From SG8-39 sp032125995 (lineage in GTDB: Bacteria > Pseudomonadota > Gammaproteobacteria > Burkholderiales > SG8-39): DNA of 7,428 nucleotides. Below the pieces are notes generated by a model that worked only from the letters and a program-made list of their open reading frames with translations, was not told where the DNA came from and did not search any database. Below, piece by piece: positions 1 through 5,085 of the stretch. The DNA lies in contig JAQBBQ010000042.1 in assembly GCA_032125995.1 (NCBI GenBank), forward strand, positions 1 through 7,428. Reading direction: 5' to 3'. How positions within the stretch are numbered: position 1 is the stretch's first letter; each line of letters starts with the position of its first letter. Position numbers and translations under genes: made by a program.

Positions 1-497
1 TCACCGACTTCGCGTTCGATGTCTTGCACGTATTCACCCAGAATGCGATCGACGAAGCGGATCGCGTCGGTCGTCGTACGCACCCGCGTCGTGTGCGCGG
101 ACTTGCCCGGCGGCAGTCCCGCGCGGCAGGTGCCAGGATAAATGCGCGCGCCGTCGATGGCGAGCGTCGAGTCGGCGATCTCGCGCCGCGTACAGGCGCA
201 GGGATAGGTCACGCCGCTGCGACGCAGGACGTCGAGCGCCTCCCGGTAGCGCGCGCCACGTGCGCCTGCGCTCTGGTAGCTCACCGGTCCGTCCCAGGTC
301 AGGCCGAGCGCTTCGAGCTGGCGCAGGATCGCGTCCGCCGCGCCCGGCTGCTCGCGCGGCTTGTCGAGATCCTCCATGCGCAGCAACCAGGCGCCGTCGA
401 CGGCGCGTGCATCGAGCCAGCTCGCCAGCGCGGCGACGAGCGAGCCGAAGTGCAGCGGCCCGGTGGGCGAGGGCGCAAAACGCCCGACATAATGCAC
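1..497 (-). CDS. gluQRS: Glutamyl-Q tRNA(Asp) synthetase, N-terminal part (3' end outside the window)
   Basis: GluQRS is a truncated paralogue of glutamyl-tRNA synthetase, lacking the anticodon-binding domain. It attaches glutamate to queuosine at position 34 of tRNA(Asp). About 165 codons are visible and the C-terminal part, including the KMSKS-like loop, lies beyond base 1. Seen on the minus strand: the family opening GRFAPSPTGPLHFGS (HFGS is the HIGH counterpart, residues 16-19), then RMEDLD (40-45), then a zinc site C100-x-C102 with Y120 and C124, matching the Cys-Cys-Tyr-Cys set of E. coli GluQ. I chose the GTG at 497-495 because it puts the start directly before the conserved YVGRFAPSP. 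An in-frame ATG at 542-540 would add 15 residues of no recognised similarity and leave only 20 bases to the divergent thioredoxin gene. Neither start has a good ribosome binding site. The family call is firm; the start is uncertain. Confidence 0.92.
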   Translation of the reverse strand, partial: MHYVGRFAPSPTGPLHFGSLVAALASWLDARAVDGAWLLRMEDLDKPREQPGAADAILRQLEALGLTWDGPVSYQSAGARGARYREALDVLRRSGVTYPCACTRREIADSTLAIDGARIYPGTCRAGLPPGKSAHTTRVRTTTDAIRFVDRILGEYVQDIEREVG

Positions 498-531
498 GTC
501 AGTTCGAGGGCAATCCTGCGACGAAGGCGCG

Positions 532-537
532 TATAGT
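532..537 (+). promoter_or_regulatory. Candidate -10 box (TATAGT) for the thioredoxin gene
   Basis: TATAGT lies 25 bases before the thioredoxin start, in the short gap between two divergent genes. Transcription would begin near 543-545, just ahead of the ribosome binding site AAGGGGG (550-556). I see no good -35 hexamer at 16-18 bases upstream. If gluQRS actually starts at the ATG at 542, this box lies inside its coding sequence. Inference only. Confidence 0.35.
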
Positions 538-562
538 GCCATTTTTTTCGAAGGGGGTGCGC

Positions 563-949
563 ATGGCGACAGTCGAACTGAACAAGCAGAATTTCGAGTC
601 GACGATCAGTGACAACCCGATGGTGATCGTCGACTTCTGGGCGCCGTGGTGCGGCCCTTGCCGCGGGTTCGCGCCAATTTACGAGCAGGCCTCCGAGACA
701 CACACCGACGTTGTTTTCGCGAAGCTGAACACCGAACAAGAGCAAGAGATCGCAGCGGCGTTCAACATCCGTTCGATCCCGACGCTGATGGTGTTCCGCG
801 AGAACGTGGTCCTGTTCCAGCAGGCCGGCGCGCTGCCGGCCGCGGCGCTCGAAAGCGTGGTGACGCAGGTCAAGGCGCTCGACATGGCCGAGGTGCGCAA
901 GGAGATTGCCGCAAGTGACGCGGGTGACACGAACAAAGCGTCGGCCTGA
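563..949 (+). CDS. Thioredoxin-family protein with C-terminal extension
   Basis: A 128-residue cytoplasmic thiol-disulfide oxidoreductase. The active site WCGPC is at residues 29-33 with catalytic C30 and C33. The buried acidic residue is D24 (VDFWAPW), and the cis-proline is P73 in IRSIPTLMVF. The fold is complete by about residue 108, the full length of E. coli thioredoxin. The remaining 20 or so residues form a charged, Ala-rich tail. The ATG at 563 is supported by AAGGGGG about 6 bases upstream and by the usual thioredoxin N-terminus (MATVELNKQNF). The same frame is open back to base 260, but that stretch has no thioredoxin similarity and is antisense to gluQRS. The gene is divergent from gluQRS and is followed by 84 bases before the pirin gene. 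WCGPC indicates a general reductant rather than a periplasmic oxidase. It may not be the organism's main TrxA, so no symbol is given. Confidence 0.93.
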   Translation: MATVELNKQNFESTISDNPMVIVDFWAPWCGPCRGFAPIYEQASETHTDVVFAKLNTEQEQEIAAAFNIRSIPTLMVFRENVVLFQQAGALPAAALESVVTQVKALDMAEVRKEIAASDAGDTNKASA

Positions 950-1033
950 GTCGCTACCACAGGCGCCGGGCGCAAGGGTGAATTCGATCGATGGGCCCCG
1001 ATCTCGAGTCGATCACACAATAAGAGAGTACTG

Positions 1034-1732
1034 ATGCTCGAAATCCGCAAGGCCAACGAGCGCGGGCACGCCAACCATGGCTGGCTCGACTCCTGGCACA
1101 GCTTTTCATTCGCCGATTACCACGATCCGGACCACATGGGCTTCGGCGCGCTGCGCGTCATCAACGAGGATCGAATCGAGCCGGGCGCCGGCTTCGGCAC
1201 CCACGGGCACCGCGACATGGAGATCATCAGCTACGTGCTCGAGGGCGCGCTTGCGCACAAGGACTCGATGGGCAATGGCTCGACGATGGTGCCGGGCGAC
1301 GTGCAGCGCATGAGCGCCGGGCGCGGCGTCATGCACAGCGAGTTCAACCACGAAAAGGCGGGGGAGACGCATTTCCTCCAGATCTGGATCGAGCCGAACC
1401 AGCGCGGCATTGACCCGGGCTACGAACAAAAGCGCTTCGAAGCCGAGGCCAAGCGTGGACGGCTGCGCCTCGTCCTGTCACCCGATGGGCGCGAGGGATC
1501 GGTCAAGATTCACCAGGACGCATGCGTTTACGCGACGCTGCTCGACGGCGACGAGCGCGCGGTCCACGCGCTTGCCCCGGGGCGAAGGGCCTATCTGCAT
1601 GTGGCGCGCGGGACCCTGCGCGCGAATGGCGAACGGCTTTCCGGCGGCGATGCCTTGAAGGCGGTCGACGTGCCCGAGATCGTGCTCGAGCAGGGCGAAC
1701 GGGCCGAAGCGCTGCTGTTCGATTTGCCGTAA
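1034..1732 (+). CDS. Pirin-family bicupin (YhhW-like, putative quercetin 2,3-dioxygenase)
   Basis: A 232-residue protein, the usual length for bacterial pirins (E. coli YhhW is about the same). The N-terminal cupin carries all four metal ligands: H57 and H59 in GTHGHRDME, and H101 and E103 in GRGVMHSEF. The family signature HxSFSFADYxDP is at residues 22-32, and a second, metal-free cupin follows. Some pirins cleave quercetin in vitro and others act as redox-linked regulators, so the natural substrate here is unknown. No signal peptide is seen, so it should be cytoplasmic. The ATG at 1034 follows AAGAGAG (1022-1028) by 5 bases. The stop is 15 bases before the next gene, so the two are probably co-transcribed. 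The 84-base upstream gap holds a weak GATCG/CGATC hairpin (986-1003) and no convincing promoter. Confidence 0.93.
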   Translation: MLEIRKANERGHANHGWLDSWHSFSFADYHDPDHMGFGALRVINEDRIEPGAGFGTHGHRDMEIISYVLEGALAHKDSMGNGSTMVPGDVQRMSAGRGVMHSEFNHEKAGETHFLQIWIEPNQRGIDPGYEQKRFEAEAKRGRLRLVLSPDGREGSVKIHQDACVYATLLDGDERAVHALAPGRRAYLHVARGTLRANGERLSGGDALKAVDVPEIVLEQGERAEALLFDLP

Positions 1733-1747
1733 GCGGAGCATTAGAGG

Positions 1748-2638
1748 GTGAAGCGACGCACCTTTCTCTCGCTGGCGCCGCTGCTCCTCGCACCGGCGTG
1801 GGCGACATCGGCACCCGAGGCGCAGTTCGCGCGCGGGGTGCTATGGCGCGTGACGCGCAACAGCAAACCCGCGGGCTACGTGTTCGGCACGATCCACGTC
1901 GCCGATCCACGCCTCGCCAGCTTACCGGCGCCGGTTGCCGAGGCCTTCGATACCACGCGTAGCCTGACGGTCGAATTTACCGCCGGTGCCTATTCGCGCG
2001 AGCGGTTTCTCGAGGCCGCGATGTTTCTCGACCAGCAGACGCTCGAGGACAAGATTGGCGCGCGCGATTTCGAGCGCGTCGTCGAGCATCTGGCGCCGAT
2101 CGGACTGTCGCGCGAATTCGTTCTCAAGCTCAAGCCCTGGGGTGTGCTGGTGAACCTGCGCAATCCGCGCAGCGTGGCGCGCACACCGGTGCCAACGCTT
2201 GACGAGCAGCTGTACGCGCGTGCCCGTGCCCGGCGCCTTGCGCTACATACGATGGAGAACGTCGAGGAGCAGGTATTCACCTTCGATGAATTTCCCATGG
2301 ATTCACAGGTCGCGCTGCTGCGCGACGCGCTGGCGCATCAGGCCGAGCTTGCCGAGATGACCGAGCGCACGCTCGAGGCCTACCTGGCACGCGATCTCGA
2401 CGCCATCTGGCGCGTACAGGAAGACTACGTCAGACGCCATCCGGGGATCGCCCCGCACAACGCGGTGTTCATGAAGCGCGTGATCACCGATCGCAGCGTC
2501 GTCATGGCGTTCCGGATGCAGCGCCAGCTGCGCTACGGAAACGCCTTTGTGGCGCTCGGTGCGCTGCATCTTCGCGGCGGGAAAGGCGTGCTCGCGCTAC
2601 TCGAGCAAGACGGATACCGCGTTCACCGCGTCTACTGA
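1748..2638 (+). CDS. Exported TraB/GumN (Tiki superfamily) protein
   Basis: A 296-residue protein of the TraB/GumN family, related to the Tiki metalloproteases. The two GxxH signatures are at residues 47-50 (GTIH, followed by VADP) and 271-274 (GALH, followed by a Gly-rich turn). A conserved-type glutamate, E76, sits in LTVEF. Residues 1-22 form a signal peptide: KRR, then a Leu/Ala-rich stretch ending ATSA. RRTFLS resembles a Tat motif, but Sec export is equally possible. The mature protein is likely periplasmic or lipid-free extracellular, as no lipobox cysteine is present. The start is a GTG at 1748 with CGGAG at 1734-1738. A later start would cut the signal peptide. Bacterial members are rarely characterised, and protease activity is inferred from animal Tiki proteins. 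It follows the pirin gene by 15 bases and converges on the flavoprotein gene downstream. Confidence 0.88.
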   Translation: MKRRTFLSLAPLLLAPAWATSAPEAQFARGVLWRVTRNSKPAGYVFGTIHVADPRLASLPAPVAEAFDTTRSLTVEFTAGAYSRERFLEAAMFLDQQTLEDKIGARDFERVVEHLAPIGLSREFVLKLKPWGVLVNLRNPRSVARTPVPTLDEQLYARARARRLALHTMENVEEQVFTFDEFPMDSQVALLRDALAHQAELAEMTERTLEAYLARDLDAIWRVQEDYVRRHPGIAPHNAVFMKRVITDRSVVMAFRMQRQLRYGNAFVALGALHLRGGKGVLALLEQDGYRVHRVY

Positions 2639-2656
2639 CGGCACATTCGTTGCACG

Positions 2657-2679
2657 CGCGGGCGCAAAACGATCCCGCG
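2657..2679. terminator. Weak stem-loop between convergent genes
   Basis: CGCGGG (2657-2662) pairs with CCCGCG (2674-2679) around an 11-base loop, in the 50-base gap between the convergent TraB/GumN and flavoprotein stops. The position suits a bidirectional terminator, but no T-tract follows on either strand, so intrinsic termination is doubtful. Confidence 0.25.
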
Positions 2680-2688
2680 GCGAAGCGA

Positions 2689-3330
2689 CTAGGCGCCGGC
2701 GTCCGGCCGCGCATCGGCCTGGGCCGGCGATCGGGCGAGTTCGCGCTCAAGCGCGGCGATCCTGTCGTGCAGCGGCTGCATCGTCGTACGCCACTCATCC
2801 TCGGAATACCGCGGGGTGATGTGCTGCGGGCAATTCCAATCGAAGGCGTCGACGCGGATCACGGCGACCCGCTCGATGCGTGCGCGATAGTCGGCGAGGT
2901 CGACCGCCGAGACGAGTTCGGGCGGCGCGTCCGCAGCCGTGACCATCGTCAACCGGCCGAGCAACTTCAACCGGCGGCGGTTCGCGTAATCCATTAGGAA
3001 CAGCGATACCCGATCGTTGGTGGCAAGGTTGCCGACGCTGACGAACTGCCGGTTGCCGCCGAAATCCGCGAATGCGAGCGTGTGCGGATCAACAACCTTC
3101 AGAAACGCCGTCGGACCGCCGCGATGTTGCACGTAGGGCCAGCCGGTCTCGGACACGGTCGCCATGTAGAAACTGTCGCGCGCGGCGATGAAGTCGATCT
3201 CGCGCGCGCCCAGCGCGTCGTTCGGTCCGCCGTGCTGTGCCATGCGCTCGACCTGCGCGCGGGTTCCATAGTGGGTCTGCGCGGCCTTGACCGCGTCGGT
3301 AAAGGCGATTGCGGCGAATTGATGTGCCAT
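2689..3330 (-). CDS. Pyridoxamine 5'-phosphate oxidase-like FMN-binding protein
   Basis: A 213-residue protein with a PNPOx-like FMN split-barrel domain at about residues 40-160. Recognisable parts are FYMATVSETGWPYVQHRGGP (54-73), the ADFGGNRQF strand-loop, and a following VSLFLMDY strand, then RLKLLGR. The C-terminal part holds DAFDWNCPQHITPR, typical of this subfamily, and a charged helix (about 180-200) that could be a short coiled coil. It is cytoplasmic, with no signal peptide. The family is annotated as PNPOx-related, but members need not make pyridoxal phosphate; they are general flavin or F420-type split-barrel proteins, and the substrate is unknown. The ATG at 3330 is preceded by CGGAG 6 bases away (3337-3341 on the plus strand). 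The gene is divergent from a LysR-type gene, the classic arrangement for a regulator and its target. Confidence 0.88.
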   Translation of the reverse strand: MAHQFAAIAFTDAVKAAQTHYGTRAQVERMAQHGGPNDALGAREIDFIAARDSFYMATVSETGWPYVQHRGGPTAFLKVVDPHTLAFADFGGNRQFVSVGNLATNDRVSLFLMDYANRRRLKLLGRLTMVTAADAPPELVSAVDLADYRARIERVAVIRVDAFDWNCPQHITPRYSEDEWRTTMQPLHDRIAALERELARSPAQADARPDAGA

Positions 3331-3441
3331 CGGATGCTCCGGTCGATCGGGTTCGTAGGGCGCAGGATGGTTGATGTGTGAATCGGAATAAATAGTCCAA
3401 TAGGCACAAGATTGATGCAGTAAACGCAGTAATATTCGCTC
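3331..3441. promoter_or_regulatory. Divergent control region, flavoprotein gene / LysR gene
   Basis: This 111-base intergenic stretch is clearly more AT-rich than its surroundings over its LysR-proximal half. GCAGTAA occurs at 3417-3423 and again at 3426-3432, a 9-base tandem repeat. TTGATG occurs at 3371-3376 and 3412-3417, 41 bases apart. AATAG occurs at 3391-3395 and 3399-3403. TAATAT (3430-3435) is a plausible -10 box for the LysR gene. LysR proteins usually bind such divergent regions at T-N11-A dyads; I did not find a convincing dyad, so the repeats are only candidates. The -10 and -35 for the flavoprotein direction are not resolved. Confidence 0.5.
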
Positions 3442-4350
3442 GTGGACAAGCTCCGAGCGATGGCGACGTTCGTACGGATCGTGGATGGCGGCAGCCTGAC
3501 CGCCGCTGCAGCGGCGCTCGAAATGTCGAGCCCCGCGGTCGTGCGCCAGCTCGCGAGTCTCGAGCGGGCGCTCGATGTGCGGCTGCTCAACCGGACGACA
3601 CGCCGCAGTGCGCTTACCGACGAGGGACGCGACTACTACACGCGCTGCAAGCGCATCCTCGCCGAGGTGGAGGATGCCGAGGCCGCGGCTGGCAGCCGGC
3701 GCGGCGCGGTAGGTGGCGAACTGCGCGTCACCGCCTCGGTGCTATTCGGGCGCATGCACGTCGCACCGCTCGCGGCAGAGTTTGCACGGCTGTATCGCGA
3801 CGTGTCGATCGACCTGTTTCTGGTGGATCGCGTCGTGAACCTGCTCGACGAAGGGCTCGACGTCGGCGTGCGCATCGGAGAACTACCCGACTCTTCGCTC
3901 GTCGCGACCACCGTTGGCGAAGTGCGTCGCGTGGTATGCGCGAGCCCGCAGTATCTCCGGCACGCTGGGACGCCGCGCGTGCCCGCCGAATTACGAACGC
4001 ACGCCTGCCTGCGCTTCGGCGGCCTCGGCGCATCGAACGATTGGACCTTCCGCGACGGCGCCCGTCGCATCGTGGTGCCGGTCAAGGGTCCGCTCTCGGG
4101 TAACCAGGCCGACACCATGATCGAGGCCTGCGCGGACGGGCTGGGAATCGGGATGTTCCTCTCGTACCAGGTTGCGCCGCTGATCGCGACCGGTCGCCTT
4201 GCGCTGCTGCTCGACGATTATCTGCCGCCGCCTGTGCCGGTCAGTATCGTCTATCCGCATGCCCGATTCCTGCCGACGCGTTCACGCCTGTTCATCGACT
4301 GGTTGCGCGAGCGGTTGCCACCGCGGCTGGCGCCCCCGACACGTCGATAG
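3442..4350 (+). CDS. LysR-type transcriptional regulator
   Basis: A 302-residue DNA-binding regulator. The N-terminal winged helix-turn-helix spans about residues 1-60: MDKLRAMATFVRIVDGGSLT, then the AAAALEMSSPAVVRQLASLE helix pair, then LLNRTTRRSALTDEG. A linker helix follows, then a periplasmic-binding-protein-like effector domain from about 90 to 295 (for example FLVDRVVNLLDEGLDVGVRIG). The start is the GTG at 3442, because it gives the standard LysR opening; the next ATG (3460) would remove the first helix. No Shine-Dalgarno sequence precedes the GTG. By position it should regulate the divergent flavoprotein gene and probably itself. The RTTRR wing and overall pattern suggest the large group often annotated as AaeR/DsdC-like or "transcriptional regulator, LysR family", whose effectors cannot be read from sequence. 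Confidence 0.94.
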   Translation: MDKLRAMATFVRIVDGGSLTAAAAALEMSSPAVVRQLASLERALDVRLLNRTTRRSALTDEGRDYYTRCKRILAEVEDAEAAAGSRRGAVGGELRVTASVLFGRMHVAPLAAEFARLYRDVSIDLFLVDRVVNLLDEGLDVGVRIGELPDSSLVATTVGEVRRVVCASPQYLRHAGTPRVPAELRTHACLRFGGLGASNDWTFRDGARRIVVPVKGPLSGNQADTMIEACADGLGIGMFLSYQVAPLIATGRLALLLDDYLPPPVPVSIVYPHARFLPTRSRLFIDWLRERLPPRLAPPTRR

Positions 4351-4360
4351 CGCCAGCCGC
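4323..4360 (+). terminator. Perfect 11-bp stem-loop spanning the LysR stop codon
   Basis: GCGGCTGGCGC (4323-4333) is exactly complementary to GCGCCAGCCGC (4350-4360), with a 16-base loop that itself contains a CGAC/GTCG mini-hairpin (4337-4346). The right arm begins on the last base of the LysR TAG stop. The stem is very GC-rich and should be stable in RNA. There is no T-tract after the right arm, so it is not a textbook intrinsic terminator. It may act as a 3'-end stabiliser or work with Rho. The pairing is seen directly; its role is inferred. Confidence 0.5.
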
Positions 4361-4427
4361 CATCGCGTTGAGGCCTCGCGCTGCGCGCCCGCCGCGTCGT
4401 CTGATGCAGGTACGCGCCCAGTGCGAC

Positions 4428-4436
4428 TGCTAGACT
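4428..4436 (+). promoter_or_regulatory. Candidate extended -10 promoter for purN
   Basis: TGCTAGACT matches the extended -10 form TGn-TAnnnT, with TG at 4428-4429 and TAGACT at 4431-4436. No good -35 is visible, as expected for extended -10 promoters. The ATG of purN is at 4447, so transcription would start only a few bases before it, and no Shine-Dalgarno sequence is present. The rest of the 96-base gap (4351-4446) shows nothing else beyond the right arm of the stem-loop. Confidence 0.4.
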
Positions 4437-4446
4437 TCGCGTCACC

Positions 4447-5085
4447 ATGTCGGTCGTCGTCCTGATTTCGGGTCGCGGCAGCAACCTGCAGGCCTTGCTC
4501 GACGCGGGCCTGCCGGTCAGCGCGGTGATCAGCAACCGGTCCGACGCGAAGGGTCTCGAGATCGCGTCGGCGCGCGCCATCGCGACCCGGGTGGTCGAAC
4601 ACCGGACGTTTCCCTCGCGCGCGGCATTCGACGCCGCGCTCGCCGACGCGATCGATGCCTTCAAGCCCCGGTTGGTCGTGCTCGCGGGTTTCATGCGCAT
4701 TCTGACGCCGGACTTCGTCGCGCGTTTCGCGGGGCGGCTGATGAACATTCATCCGTCCCTGCTGCCCGTTTTCCCCGGACTGGATACGCATGCCCGCGCG
4801 CTCGCTGCCGGTGTGAAGCTGCACGGCTGCACGGTGCATTTCGTCACCACGGAACTCGACCACGGCCCGCCGGTGGTACAGGCTGCAGTCCCGGTTCTTG
4901 CCGATGACACCGAAGCCACACTCGCCGCCCGCGTGCTCGAGGCAGAGCACCGCATCTATCCCGCCGCGGTACGCTGGTTTCTGGACGGACGCCTGCGTGT
5001 TGAGGGCATGCGCGTGATCGGGCGCGACCTCGAGCGCGAAGGGGACGGACTGCAGATACTCTGCGCACCGGGCCCGGAACAATGA
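4447..5085 (+). CDS. purN: Phosphoribosylglycinamide formyltransferase (GAR transformylase)
   Basis: PurN transfers a formyl group from 10-formyltetrahydrofolate to glycinamide ribonucleotide, the third step of de novo purine synthesis, in the cytoplasm. The protein has 212 residues, the normal length. The phosphate-binding loop SGRGSNLQAL is at 8-17. The catalytic triad is N100 and H102 (in MNIHPSLLP) and D138 (in ELDHGPPV), corresponding to N106, H108 and D144 of E. coli PurN. LAGFMRIL (79-86) is the usual folate-site segment. The ATG at 4447 gives the standard start (MSVVVLISGRGSN), though no ribosome binding site precedes it. The stop overlaps the next gene's ATG as ATGA, so the two are probably translationally coupled. 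Confidence 0.96.
   Translation: MSVVVLISGRGSNLQALLDAGLPVSAVISNRSDAKGLEIASARAIATRVVEHRTFPSRAAFDAALADAIDAFKPRLVVLAGFMRILTPDFVARFAGRLMNIHPSLLPVFPGLDTHARALAAGVKLHGCTVHFVTTELDHGPPVVQAAVPVLADDTEATLAARVLEAEHRIYPAAVRWFLDGRLRVEGMRVIGRDLEREGDGLQILCAPGPEQ

Noticed and set aside
260..562. N-terminal extension of the thioredoxin upstream of 563
   Set aside because: This 101-residue stretch is Arg/Ala/Pro-rich, antisense to gluQRS, and lies before a good ribosome binding site and the standard thioredoxin N-terminus.
986..1003. GATCG/CGATC hairpin between the thioredoxin and pirin genes
   Set aside because: Only five base pairs with an 8-base loop and no following T-tract; too weak to call a terminator.
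4282..5082. 266-codon minus-strand open frame opposite purN
   Set aside because: It covers purN, whose catalytic residues and length are intact on the plus strand; the antisense product resembles nothing known.
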